From positions 62,001 to 126,000 of the forward strand of contig CABSIK010000007.1 of the NCBI GenBank assembly GCA_902477755.1: a stretch of DNA of 64,000 bases. The letters run 5' to 3'. This document shows, one piece after another, positions 25,641 to 33,846 of the stretch. Under the pieces are notes generated by a model, which was not told where the DNA came from, ran no database searches, and worked only from the letters and a program-made list of their open reading frames with translations. The translations under genes were made by a program, and so were the position numbers. This stretch comes from an uncultured Clostridia bacterium. GTDB lineage: Bacteria; Bacillota; Clostridia; Lachnospirales; Anaerotignaceae. Each line of letters opens with the position of its first letter. Position 1 is the first letter of the stretch.

Positions 25641-26855
25641 ATGACAAAACACATCACACTGCCAGAGGACGTGAACGCCCTTCTGCAAACCCTCAACAAC
25701 GGCGGTTACGAAGCCTACATTGTAGGCGGCTGTGTACGGGATTCCATCCTTGGGCGTATTCCCCAGGACTGGGACATCACCACATCCGCTCTGCCGGAGC
25801 AGACAAAGGCATTATTTTCCCACACCTTTGACACAGGCATCCAGCACGGCACCATCACCGTTGTTCTAAACAAAACCAATTACGAAATCACCACATACCG
25901 CATTGACGGGGACTATGCCGACGGCAGGCATCCCGACGAGGTTTCTTTTACATCCAATCTGGAGGAAGACCTTTTGCGCCGAGATTTCACCATGAACGCC
26001 ATCGCCTACCACCCTGCCGAAGGCTTCCGCGATCCTTTCGGAGGACAGGAGGACATTTCCCGTTCTCTCATCCGTGGTGTTGGCGAGCCTGCCAAGCGAT
26101 TTCAGGAGGACGCTCTGCGGATGCTGCGTTGTGTCCGTTTTGCGGCACAGCTGGGCTTTCAGGTGGATGATGCCACATACACCGCATTGCAGGAAAATGC
26201 CGCACTCATTGAGAAAATCAGTGTAGAGCGCATCCACGAGGAACTGGACAAACTTTGGAAATCTCCCTTTCCTGAAAAGCTGTCCTTACTTCTGGAAAGC
26301 GGTCTTTTGCCCCACATTGACGGTTTACTGGACAAACGACTGACGGCACTAGGCGAAACACTGGTTCCTCAGCTGAAAGCCGCTCCCGTTTCCGCCCCTC
26401 TGCGGTGGACACTGGTGCTGCAATCCTTCACAGAAGCCGAGGCAAAGACTTTCTGCAAAAAACTGAAATTTGACAACGCCACAGCCAAGCAGATTCAGAC
26501 CTATCTGCGGCATTTATCCCAGCCCATCCCCCAGACACCTTACGAAGTGCGGAAGCTGGCAGGAATTCTGGGTGTGGAACTGACGGAAAACCTGTTCATT
26601 TTACAGGAAATCTTGCAGGATAAAGGCGCTGTAGCCACAGCAAGAGAAATCCTTGAAAAAGTCCTTGCTGACGGAGATTGTCTGAATCTGAAAATGCTGG
26701 AAATGGACGGCAAAGCCTTGATGGACGCAGGCATCCCTGCCGGAAAAGCCGTAGGGGAAACCCTTGGACTGCTGCTGGAGGACGTCCTTCATGAGCCGGA
26801 ACACAACAAAAGAGAATACTTGCTGGAAAAAGCACTGGAAATCCAGCAGAAATAA
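25641..26855 (+). CDS. cca: CCA-adding tRNA nucleotidyltransferase
   Basis: A 404-residue class II enzyme that adds or repairs the 3' CCA of tRNAs. The catalytic segment GGCVRDSILGRIPQDWDITT supplies the two carboxylates (DWD). RRDFTMNAIAY and the ERIHEEL and flexible-loop regions follow in family order. The length is typical for the Firmicutes enzyme without an HD domain. A need for it fits the tRNA-Lys upstream, which lacks an encoded CCA. The aldo-keto reductase gene follows after 14 bases and is probably co-transcribed. Confidence 0.95.
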   Translation: MTKHITLPEDVNALLQTLNNGGYEAYIVGGCVRDSILGRIPQDWDITTSALPEQTKALFSHTFDTGIQHGTITVVLNKTNYEITTYRIDGDYADGRHPDEVSFTSNLEEDLLRRDFTMNAIAYHPAEGFRDPFGGQEDISRSLIRGVGEPAKRFQEDALRMLRCVRFAAQLGFQVDDATYTALQENAALIEKISVERIHEELDKLWKSPFPEKLSLLLESGLLPHIDGLLDKRLTALGETLVPQLKAAPVSAPLRWTLVLQSFTEAEAKTFCKKLKFDNATAKQIQTYLRHLSQPIPQTPYEVRKLAGILGVELTENLFILQEILQDKGAVATAREILEKVLADGDCLNLKMLEMDGKALMDAGIPAGKAVGETLGLLLEDVLHEPEHNKREYLLEKALEIQQK

Positions 26856-26869
26856 GGAGGAAATAAATC

Positions 26870-27700
26870 ATGGAATACTTTACATTATATAACGGTGTCA
26901 AAATCCCCAAAGTGGGCTTCGGCACTTATAAAGTCATCGACCAGTCTGCTCAGGGCATTGTGGAAACAGCCCTTTCCGTTGGCTATCGCCATTTGGACAC
27001 TGCCCACATGTATCTGAACGAAAAAGAAGTGGGCGCAGGCATTGCCGCTTCCGGTATTGCCAGAAAAGATATTTTCCTGACCACAAAGGTATGGCGCGAC
27101 GATTTATCTTATGACGCTGCCATGGCAAGCGTGGAAAACTCTCTGAAAGACTTAGGCACAGACTATCTGGATCTTTGTCTGCTTCACTGGCCTATGCCTG
27201 AAACAGACCGTGACAAATGGCAGGAAAAAGACTTGTCCGCATGGCGTGCATTGGAAAAGCTTTACAAAGAAAACGTCATCCGTGCCATTGGTGTCAGCAA
27301 CTTCCTGCCCCACCATCTCATGCCCCTTATGAAAGAAGCGGAAATCACTCCCATGGTAAACCAGCTGGAATACCATCCCGGGTATTGTCAGGCACACGCT
27401 GTCCACTACTCCCAGCAGCAGGGACTTCTGGTGGAAGCATGGAGCCCTCTGGGTCGCACCCGTGTACTGGAAGATCCTCTGGTACTGGAAATGGCTGAAA
27501 AATACGGCAAGACACCTGCTCAGATCTGTCTGCGTTTTGCGCTGGATAATCAGGTATTGCCTCTGCCCAAATCTGGTTCCGCAGAACGCATGAAAGCAAA
27601 TCTGGATGTATTCGACTTCACCATTTCTCCTGAGGACATGTCCCGTTTGATGTGCATGCCCCAGACAGGATGGGGCGGACATCATCCCGACACATTCTAA
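26870..27700 (+). CDS. aldo-keto reductase
   Basis: A 276-residue NAD(P)H-dependent carbonyl reductase of the AKR superfamily. The tetrad is visible: Asp in HLDTAHMY, Tyr in the same block, Lys in TTKVW and His in LLHWP. The family signatures GVSNF and LPKSGSAERMKANLDVFDF are also present. The physiological substrate is unknown; prokaryotic relatives act on methylglyoxal and diketogulonate. AAGGAGG precedes ATG 26870, and the gene ends at a terminator. Confidence 0.94.
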   Translation: MEYFTLYNGVKIPKVGFGTYKVIDQSAQGIVETALSVGYRHLDTAHMYLNEKEVGAGIAASGIARKDIFLTTKVWRDDLSYDAAMASVENSLKDLGTDYLDLCLLHWPMPETDRDKWQEKDLSAWRALEKLYKENVIRAIGVSNFLPHHLMPLMKEAEITPMVNQLEYHPGYCQAHAVHYSQQQGLLVEAWSPLGRTRVLEDPLVLEMAEKYGKTPAQICLRFALDNQVLPLPKSGSAERMKANLDVFDFTISPEDMSRLMCMPQTGWGGHHPDTF

Positions 27701-27707
27701 GAAAACG

Positions 27708-27753
27708 AAAACAGCCGAAATCCTTACACATAAAGGATTCCGGCTGTTTTTTT
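27708..27753 (+). terminator. terminator after the aldo-keto reductase gene
   Basis: AACAGCCGAAATCCTT pairs with AAGGATTCCGGCTGTT, followed by seven T. The stem sequence is again of the reused AAGCCGAAATCC type. Confidence 0.9.
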
Positions 27754-27754
27754 A

Positions 27755-28141
27755 TCATTCTATCTTTGTTTGAGAAAGGGGCTCCTTCTTTTTCTTTGCT
27801 TCATACCCCCGATGGCAAAGGATGAAAATCATAAACAGTACGGACGCAAAATCCGGCGCTCCAAGGAAAAGGAAAAATAGGTCAAATCCATTGCGGATAA
27901 GCGTCACCACAAGGAATATCACCAAATTGATGGCTGCCATCTTCCAGTCGCAAATCTGGGTGAAGATATACAGTACCAGAAAATACACGGCAATCAATCC
28001 AAATGCCCCATACGCCCATTTGGGGTCGTATGTGCGTGCACGTATGACGTTGCAGTCATTCAGCAGATTGGTAAACATCAGGGCATACACCATACAAATG
28101 ATATCTGCCACTTTTTTCCGATGGATGTAAATGGTCAACAT
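27755..28141 (-). CDS. small membrane protein of unknown function
   Basis: 128 residues with about four hydrophobic segments (near 12-28, 46-64, 70-85 and 95-112) and a basic tail KKKKEPLSQTKIE. I recognise no family. The start at 28141 has only a weak ribosome site (GGCGGA), so the N-terminus is uncertain. It lies 32 bases downstream of folA on the same strand and may be the last gene of the thyA-folA unit. Confidence 0.6.
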   Translation of the reverse strand: MLTIYIHRKKVADIICMVYALMFTNLLNDCNVIRARTYDPKWAYGAFGLIAVYFLVLYIFTQICDWKMAAINLVIFLVVTLIRNGFDLFFLFLGAPDFASVLFMIFILCHRGYEAKKKKEPLSQTKIE

Positions 28142-28173
28142 ACAAATCCGCCACTTTCTCCGAAAACAGCCCT

Positions 28174-28662
28174 TTATTTCTGTTCGTAAATGTCAAAAGA
28201 GAATTTCACGCCATTTTCTTCCTGCACTTCCCCTTTTTCTGTCAATGTCCATTCCGGTTTTTCATCCAGATTGGGGAAATAGGTATCCGCAGGAAATTTG
28301 TCATAGATTTTGGTGATATAGGCCTTTTTGCACTGTGGCAAAAGCTGTTCATAAATACTGCCGCCGCCGAGGACAAAAATATCATCATCCTCGTAATCTG
28401 CCAGCATCGCAGGCAGTTCTTCCAGACTATGGCAAAGGGTCACGCCTTCTGCTTCATAAGCCTTGTTTGCTGTCAGCACAATATGGGTACGTTTGGGCAG
28501 TGGTTTTTTGCCGGGGAAAGATTCCAGTGTCTTTCTGCCCAACACCAGCACATGCCCCATGGTCACTGCACGGAAATTTTTCATATCTGCGGAAATGCGG
28601 CACAGCAGTTCATTGTCCTTGCCGATGCCCCAGTTTTCGTCTACTGCTACAATGAGATTCAT
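28174..28662 (-). CDS. folA: dihydrofolate reductase
   Basis: A 162-residue enzyme reducing dihydrofolate with NADPH. Landmarks: MNLIVAVDENWGIGKDNELL (N-terminal loop), the FRAVTMGH helix, LGRKTLESFP, the nucleotide-binding VLGGGSIYEQLL and a terminal FSFDIYEQK strand. The gene lies 12 bases after thyA on the same strand; ThyA consumes methylene-THF and yields dihydrofolate, which FolA recycles. This pairing and the THF-riboswitch folT at 40.6 kb show folate scavenging plus a full dTMP cycle. Confidence 0.96.
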   Translation of the reverse strand: MNLIVAVDENWGIGKDNELLCRISADMKNFRAVTMGHVLVLGRKTLESFPGKKPLPKRTHIVLTANKAYEAEGVTLCHSLEELPAMLADYEDDDIFVLGGGSIYEQLLPQCKKAYITKIYDKFPADTYFPNLDEKPEWTLTEKGEVQEENGVKFSFDIYEQK

Positions 28663-28674
28663 GGGCTTTCCTCC

Positions 28675-29505
28675 TTAAATGGCAATGGGCACTCTGCCGA
28701 TGGGTTTGCCGTGTTCGTAGTCCTCCACAATGAAATCATCTACAGTGAAATCATAGAAGTTCTTGATTTCGGGATTCAGACGCACCTTAGGCGCAGGGAA
28801 TGTTTCCCGTTCAATGAGTTCTTTGATGATAGGCACATGACGGTCGTAAATGTGCATATCGCTGATGACATGTACCAGTTCACCCGGCTCCAGACCGCTG
28901 ACCTGTGCAAACATCATCAGCAGTGCGGAATACTGCACCACATTCCAGTTATTTGCCGCCAGTGTATCCTGAGAACGCTGGTTCAGAATGGCGTTCAGTT
29001 TATTGCCTGTCACATTGAAAGTCATACTGTAAGCGCAGGGTTCCAGCCCCATTTCTGTCAGGTCTGCGAAGTTGTAGATGTTGGTCATGATACGACGGGA
29101 CGCAGGGGCATTTTTCAGCTGCCACAGCACGTTGTCCACCTGATCCATTTCCCCGTGTTTAAATTTGTATTTTACCCCCAGCTGATAGCCGTAAGCCTTA
29201 CCGATGGAGCCTGTTTCGTCTGCCCAGGAATCCCAGATTTTGCTGTTCAGGTCGTGGATGTTGTTGGATTTTTTCTGCCAGATCCACAGGATTTCGTCAA
29301 TGGCAGCCTTCCAGTTGGTGGCGCGCAGTGTCAGCAAAGGAAATTCCTTGCTCAAATCATAACGGTTCACCACGCCAAAGGTCTTGATGGTATAAGCAGG
29401 TGTGCCGTCCTCCCAATGGGGGCGCACTTTTTCATTTTCTGTGGAAAAGCCCTGCTCTAAAATCTGTTTACAATTCTGTATGAAAATATCGTCTGCTCTG
29501 CTCAA
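28675..29505 (-). CDS. thyA: thymidylate synthase (phage phi3T / B. subtilis ThyA type)
   Basis: A 276-residue enzyme methylating dUMP to dTMP. The catalytic cysteine lies in LEPCAYSMTF. In the E. coli type this is PCH; the H is absent here, as it is in the B. subtilis ThyA/phage phi3T subfamily, which this protein also resembles in AIDEILWIWQKKSNN and IGKAYGYQLGVKY. The phosphate-binding arginine region is PASRRIMT and the terminal segment DFTVDDF. It leads a thyA-folA unit. Confidence 0.93.
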   Translation of the reverse strand: MSRADDIFIQNCKQILEQGFSTENEKVRPHWEDGTPAYTIKTFGVVNRYDLSKEFPLLTLRATNWKAAIDEILWIWQKKSNNIHDLNSKIWDSWADETGSIGKAYGYQLGVKYKFKHGEMDQVDNVLWQLKNAPASRRIMTNIYNFADLTEMGLEPCAYSMTFNVTGNKLNAILNQRSQDTLAANNWNVVQYSALLMMFAQVSGLEPGELVHVISDMHIYDRHVPIIKELIERETFPAPKVRLNPEIKNFYDFTVDDFIVEDYEHGKPIGRVPIAI

Positions 29506-29654
29506 TGTTTCTTTCCTCCTAAAAAGTCATTCTATACTTCCTTCTCTTTTATGATACCTTATCTTTCTGACATCATCAATCCCGATTTTTGACCGTTTTT
29601 TCCTAAAAACCAAAGGAAGCGGAAAACTGTACACAGACGAGGAAATTTACAGAT

Positions 29655-29696
29655 TAAAAAAACAGACAAAATCAAAAGACTTTGTCTGTTTTTCCA
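29655..29696 (-). terminator. intrinsic terminator after rex
   Basis: ACAGACAAA pairs with TTTGTCTGT, followed by T residues on the minus strand. Confidence 0.85.
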
Positions 29697-29710
29697 TACA
29701 TTTTCTGTTT

Positions 29711-30418
29711 TTACTTTTCGTCTTCTTCCACCTGACGATGTTTTACAGGCAGACCATTTTGCAGCTGATGCAGATCATTTTCTTCGCTGTACATTTCATT
29801 GATCTTGTAAAGCAGTGTCATCAGGCTGTCTGTCAGATGCACATTTTCCACCAGAACATCGTCGGGAACCTGCAAATCTACATGGCTGAAGTTCCAGATG
29901 CCCTTCACGCCCCATTTTGCCAGATCATGAGCAACCTTTACGGCCTGTGAGCGAGGCAGTGTCAAAATGGCAACGTCAACATGGTTGTTTGTCACATATT
30001 CTTCCATTTTGTCCACATCGTAAACCTCCACGCCGCGGATGGTCATGCCAACCAAACGGGGATTGATGTCAAACACCGCTTTGATGACAAAACCGCGTTT
30101 TTCAAAATTGGTATAATTGACCAACGCCTGACCGATATTACCGCCGCCGATGACGATCATGTTGTACATGCGATCCAATCCCAGTATCTTTTTGATTTCA
30201 TTGTAAAGATATTCTACATTATAGCCATATCCCTGCTGGCCAAAGCCGCCGAAATTGTTCAAATCCTGACGAATCTGAGAGGCTGTAATATTCATCTTTG
30301 CACTGAGTTCTTTGGATGAAATTCTGGTGATGTCGCTTTCCAGCAAATCGCCCAAATACCGATAATATCTGGGTAATCTGTTTATTACCGCCGGTGAAAT
30401 CTTTTTTTCACTATCCAT
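29711..30418 (-). CDS. rex: redox-sensing transcriptional repressor Rex
   Basis: A 235-residue NADH/NAD+ sensor. The N-terminal winged helix (about 10-80) includes LPRYYRYLGDL and QIRQDLNNFGGFGQQGYGY; the Rossmann domain carries VIGGGNIGQALVNY, and the domain-swapped C-terminal helix follows. It represses fermentation genes when NADH is low. ATG 30418 is used here; TTG at 30427 is an alternative because AGGAG lies five bases before it. A palindrome overlaps its promoter. Confidence 0.95.
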   Translation of the reverse strand: MDSEKKISPAVINRLPRYYRYLGDLLESDITRISSKELSAKMNITASQIRQDLNNFGGFGQQGYGYNVEYLYNEIKKILGLDRMYNMIVIGGGNIGQALVNYTNFEKRGFVIKAVFDINPRLVGMTIRGVEVYDVDKMEEYVTNNHVDVAILTLPRSQAVKVAHDLAKWGVKGIWNFSHVDLQVPDDVLVENVHLTDSLMTLLYKINEMYSEENDLHQLQNGLPVKHRQVEEDEK

Positions 30419-30441
30419 ATTATCCAAATCCTCTCCTACTC

Positions 30442-30488
30442 AATTTGATTTCAGTATAGCACGCCTGTTATTTTATTGTCAACAATAA
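30442..30488 (-). promoter_or_regulatory. rex promoter with palindromic operator
   Basis: On the minus strand TTGACA and TATACT are 18 bases apart. A perfect 16-bp palindrome TTATTGTTGACAATAA (30473-30488) covers the -35 box. Autoregulation by Rex is likely from position, though the half-site spacing differs from the usual TTGTTAA-N4-TTAACAA form. Confidence 0.6.
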
Positions 30489-30557
30489 CTCTTTTATTCC
30501 GCCCTTTTTTCTGGTATCATAATTGTGGACAACCCAAGGGTTACGGAGGAATTAGAC

Positions 30558-32483
30558 ATGATACTTGCAGTCAATCACATAGAAAAATCCTATGGTATCG
30601 ACACCATACTGGAAAATATCACGTTTCATATAGAAGAAAGAGAAAAAACCGCAATCGTAGGCGTTAACGGCGCCGGAAAGACCACTCTGTTCCGCATTCT
30701 GACAGGGGAAATCTCCGCTGACGGCGGTGATGTGTTCCTGAAAAAAGAAACCACCATGGGCTACATGGCACAGAACCAACAAATAGAAAGCAGCCGCACG
30801 ATTTATGAAGAAATGCTATCGGTCTTTGAAAAAATTTTAACGGCCGAAGTCCGTCTTCGTGAAATGGAAAACGAAATGACCCATTTGTCTGGCAAGGAGT
30901 TGTCTGACATGATGGAGGATTATGCAGCTTTGCAGCACGAATTTGAGCAAAACGACGGTTACAGCTATAAAAGCCGCCTGAAGGGCGTGCTGAAAGGTTT
31001 GGGCTTTGGGGAGGATGAATTTGACCGTCCCCTGTCCCAGCTTTCCGGCGGACAGAAAACCCGTGTATATCTGGGTAAACTGCTGTTATCCAAGCCGGAT
31101 TTGCTGCTGCTGGACGAACCTACCAACCATCTGGACATTGCTTCTATCGAATGGCTGGAAGATTTCCTGAAAACATATGACGGCTCTGTGCTCATCATTT
31201 CCCATGACCGTTATTTCTTGGATAAAATCGTCACCAAGGTAGTGGAAATTGAAAACCGGAAATCTACAGTATATAACGGCAACTATACCGCATACATGAA
31301 CCAGAAAGCCATCAATCGGGACATCCAGCAGAAGGCTTACGAAAACCAGCAGAAAGAGCTGAAACGTCAGGAGGAAGTCATCCGCACACTGAAGGCTTTC
31401 AATCGGGAAAAATCCATCAAGCGTGCCGAAAGCCGGGAAAAACAGCTGGAAAAAATTGAGCGCATCGACCGCCCCGACAGCCTGCCTTCCCACATGCGCC
31501 TGACACTGACTCCTCGCATCATCAGCGGCAGTGACGTGCTCCATGCGGAAGAACTGTCCAAGTCCTACGGGGGACAGCGTATCTTCCGCCATGTGAATCT
31601 GGACATCAAGCGTGGAGAAAATGTTGCCATCATTGGCCCCAACGGCGTGGGCAAATCCACACTGTTTAAAATGCTTCTGGGAGAAGTGCCCTCCGACAGC
31701 GGCCTTATGCGGTTCGGCACCAATGTGCATGTGGGCTACTACGATCAGGAACAGCAGAAGCTGGACAGCAGCAAAACCATTTTCGATGAAATTTCCGATA
31801 CTTACCCCACTTTGACCGCAGGAGAAATCCGCAATATGCTGGCGGCCTTCGTCTTTACAGAGGATGATGTGTTCAAACAGGTTTCTTCCCTCAGCGGCGG
31901 CGAAAAAGGTCGTGTTTCTCTGGCAAAAATCATGCTTTCTAAAGCAAATCTGCTGATGCTGGACGAACCTACCAACCATCTGGATATGTTCTCCAAGGAA
32001 GTGCTGGAGGACGCTTTGAACCGCTATGAAGGCACCGTGGTATACATTTCCCACGACCGTTATTTCATCAATAAAACTGCCCAGATTATACTGGAGCTTT
32101 CTCCCGAAGGCATCACGCGGTATGAGGGCAATTACGATTATTACATGGAGAAAAAAGCGGAACGGGCAAGAAAAGAAGCCCTTCTTGCGGCGGAACAGCC
32201 CACCAAAGCGGCGGCATCCGCACCTGTCCAGACTATGACCGACACCAAGAGTGATTGGCTAAAACAGAAAGAACAGCAGGCGGCAGAACGGAAACTGGCG
32301 GCGAAAATTGCCAAAGTGGAAAAAGCCATTGAAGAAACAGAAGCAGCCATTGCCAAAGCCGATGAGGATATGGCGGCGGCAAGCTCTGACTACGCCAAAG
32401 CCCAGGAAATCTTCGAGGAAAAAACAAAACTGGAAGAAAAACTGGAAGGGCTTTATGAAGAATGGGAAGGACTCCACGCATAA
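30558..32483 (+). CDS. ABC-F family ATPase
   Basis: A 641-residue cytosolic protein with two ABC cassettes and no membrane segment. Walker A motifs are GVNGAGKTT and GPNGVGKST, signatures LSGGQKTRV and LSGGEKGRV, and both sites contain LLDEPTNHLD or LMLDEPTNHLD. The linker between cassettes (about 240-310) is long and basic, and a C-terminal coiled coil (about 545-641) ends the chain. ABC-F proteins act at the ribosomal E site in elongation or antibiotic protection. Which role applies cannot be told. ATG 30558 follows ACGGAGG. Confidence 0.93.
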   Translation: MILAVNHIEKSYGIDTILENITFHIEEREKTAIVGVNGAGKTTLFRILTGEISADGGDVFLKKETTMGYMAQNQQIESSRTIYEEMLSVFEKILTAEVRLREMENEMTHLSGKELSDMMEDYAALQHEFEQNDGYSYKSRLKGVLKGLGFGEDEFDRPLSQLSGGQKTRVYLGKLLLSKPDLLLLDEPTNHLDIASIEWLEDFLKTYDGSVLIISHDRYFLDKIVTKVVEIENRKSTVYNGNYTAYMNQKAINRDIQQKAYENQQKELKRQEEVIRTLKAFNREKSIKRAESREKQLEKIERIDRPDSLPSHMRLTLTPRIISGSDVLHAEELSKSYGGQRIFRHVNLDIKRGENVAIIGPNGVGKSTLFKMLLGEVPSDSGLMRFGTNVHVGYYDQEQQKLDSSKTIFDEISDTYPTLTAGEIRNMLAAFVFTEDDVFKQVSSLSGGEKGRVSLAKIMLSKANLLMLDEPTNHLDMFSKEVLEDALNRYEGTVVYISHDRYFINKTAQIILELSPEGITRYEGNYDYYMEKKAERARKEALLAAEQPTKAAASAPVQTMTDTKSDWLKQKEQQAAERKLAAKIAKVEKAIEETEAAIAKADEDMAAASSDYAKAQEIFEEKTKLEEKLEGLYEEWEGLHA

Positions 32484-32549
32484 AAAAAGAGCCTTTTTGA
32501 ACAGGCTCAGGAAAATTAAGACATAAAAAAAGAACCCATAGGATTCTTA

Positions 32550-32942
32550 TGGAATCCGCAGGCGGAATTTACTTCCGACGAGGAAAAAAGAGCAAGTTTC
32601 AAGGCTTCTGCCGATGGATACTCTGCACCCTGAAGAGAAACAGGGACGCCGCAGGCGGCTTTGCGAAGCAAAGTGCTTGACCCCTGCACCCTGAAAAGAA
32701 ACAGGGACGCCGTAGGCGGCTTTGCGAAGCAAAGTGCTTGACCACTGCACCCTGAAGAGAAACAGGGACGCCGCAGGCGGCTTTGCGAAGCAAAGTGCTT
32801 GACCACTGCACCCTGAAGAGAAACAGGGACGCCGCAGGCGGCTTTGCGAAGCAAAGTGCTTGACCCCTGCACCCTGAAAAGAAACAGGGACGCCGTAGGC
32901 GGCTTTGCGAAGCAAAGTGCTTGACCAGCTCTTTTTACTTCT
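32550..32942. repeat. repeat family B, copy 2, enlarged by a tandem array
   Basis: The family B spine is visible as GGAATCCGCAGGCGG and CTTCCGACGAGGAAAA, and the hairpin arms AAAAGAGC and GCTCTTTTT. The hairpin loop has been filled by the 61-bp tandem array described separately. The whole segment is flanked by direct repeats of AAGACATAAAAAAAGA at 32518 and 32954. Confidence 0.75.
32623..32926. repeat. five-unit 61-bp tandem repeat
   Basis: Units begin at 32623, 32684, 32745, 32806 and 32867, each opening CTGCACCCTGAA. Units 1 and 4 share GAAGAG, CGCAG and a CCCC join; units 2 and 5 share GAAAAG and CGTAG; unit 3 is like 1 but ends CCA. The order is therefore A-B-C-A-B, which implies duplication of a three-unit block. 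A single diverged unit is present, inverted, at about 39337-39394 inside another family B copy. Confidence 0.9.
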
Positions 32943-32953
32943 ATCCTTTTATC

Positions 32954-32995
32954 AAGACATAAAAAAAGAGGCACCAGCCTCTTTTTTTATGTCTT
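32954..32995. terminator. bidirectional terminator
   Basis: AAGACATAAAAAAAGAGGC pairs with GCCTCTTTTTTTATGTCTT across a three-base loop. It can end both the plus-strand ABC-F transcript and the minus-strand DUF1858 gene. Confidence 0.85.
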
Positions 32996-33194
32996 ATTTG
33001 CTTGCCAGATAAGCGTTGATGTCGCTCAGCAGTTTGTCGATATCCATGCCGTGTACCATGCTTGCTTCTTCCAGTGTTTCACCAGCAGCGGAAGGGCAGC
33101 CTACACAATGCATGCCGTTCTGCATCAGTACCATGCCTGCGCCTCTGTCCATCATCAGCAGTTCGCCGATTGTCATATCTTTTGTTACCTGCAT
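32994..33194 (-). CDS. DUF1858 redox-disulfide domain protein
   Basis: A 66-residue protein that is one DUF1858 domain: MTIGELLMMDRGAGMVLMQN then MHCVGCPSAAGETLEEA. The CVGC pair is the putative redox disulfide; the domain is often found near hybrid-cluster proteins and in anaerobes. ATG 33194 follows AAAGGAGG; the longer frame to 33221 has no ribosome site. No partner gene adjoins it. Confidence 0.85.
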   Translation of the reverse strand: MQVTKDMTIGELLMMDRGAGMVLMQNGMHCVGCPSAAGETLEEASMVHGMDIDKLLSDINAYLASK

Positions 33195-33306
33195 AAAAAA
33201 TGCCTCCTTTGATATCCTCACTTGTTATGTTTCGGAAATTTTTCTGTATATTCTCTTGTATTATACCCCAAAAATCCCATAAAAAAAAGAGGCGTTGGGC
33301 ATATTT

Positions 33307-33510
33307 TCATTTTTCCAACTCCTCCTCCAGCAGTTTTCGTACAGCATCCATCTTTTTCTCTGCACTCCATCCATCCTCGTCCAATATTTTCCGCAATGCC
33401 TCCACACTTCCTGCATATTTCGCCTGCCGCAGACGTTCCCCATCCACATGCAGCACGCCATCCCGTTCATTTTCCAGCAAAATCCGCAGGCTTTCCACCA
33501 ATTTATCCAT
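33307..33510 (-). CDS. small charged protein, 67 residues
   Basis: An acidic and basic helical protein (MDKLVESLRILLENERDGVL at the start, KKMDAVRKLLEEELEK at the end) with no recognised domain. It is supported by a strong promoter and by an AAGGCGGTGG ribosome site before ATG 33510. It diverges from the XRE regulator at 33596, so the two may be regulator and target. Confidence 0.6.
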   Translation of the reverse strand: MDKLVESLRILLENERDGVLHVDGERLRQAKYAGSVEALRKILDEDGWSAEKKMDAVRKLLEEELEK

Positions 33511-33531
33511 ATTTCCACCGCCTTTTGTCTT

Positions 33532-33560
33532 ATTTTAGGTCAGATACACCCTAATGTCAA
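33532..33560 (-). promoter_or_regulatory. promoter of the 67-residue protein
   Basis: TTGACA (33555-33560 on the minus strand) and TAAAAT (33532-33537) are exactly 17 bases apart. Two AGGTCAG direct repeats (33537 and 33562) flank the -35 region and could bind the divergent XRE protein. Confidence 0.75.
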
Positions 33561-33595
33561 TAGGTCAGTTTGCCATAATAAAATTGGTGATGTTT

Positions 33596-33817
33596 ATGAA
33601 CAGATTACGAGAATTACGGAAAGAACGGGGATTCACCCAGATCAAAATGCAGATGCTCACAGGCATTGACCAGAGCGACTACTCCAAACTGGAAACAGGC
33701 AAACGGTACTATACCTTTGAACAGCTGAAAAAACTGGCGTTGGCGCTGGACACCAGCATGGATTATCTGGCAGGGCTCACCGACGAAAAAAAGCCCTATC
33801 CTCGCCGCAACGGATGA
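33596..33817 (+). CDS. XRE-family transcriptional regulator, 73 residues
   Basis: A compact Cro/CI-type helix-turn-helix protein: RELRKERGFTQIKMQMLTGI, QSDYSKLETGKRYYTFEQL and LALALDTSMDYLAGLTDEKK cover helices 1-5. There is no effector domain. ATG 33596 is preceded by GGTG; ATG 33590 in the same frame is an alternative. It ends just before the cyclase gene. It probably regulates the divergent 67-residue gene. Confidence 0.8.
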   Translation: MNRLRELRKERGFTQIKMQMLTGIDQSDYSKLETGKRYYTFEQLKKLALALDTSMDYLAGLTDEKKPYPRRNG

Positions 33818-33846
33818 AAATGTGATACAATAAAAGGAGGCAGTGT

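Noticed and set aside
30525..30557. Extended N-terminus of the ABC-F protein
   Set aside because: The longer frame would place the ACGGAGG ribosome site inside the coding region; ATG 30558 fits better.
32623..32926. CRISPR array
   Set aside because: Units are contiguous and nearly identical throughout, with no unique spacers and no cas genes.
32516..32974. Long minus-strand frame of 152 codons through the tandem array
   Set aside because: The 61-bp unit is not a multiple of three, so the frame passes through all phases of the same repeat; it has no ribosome site and is a by-product of the array.
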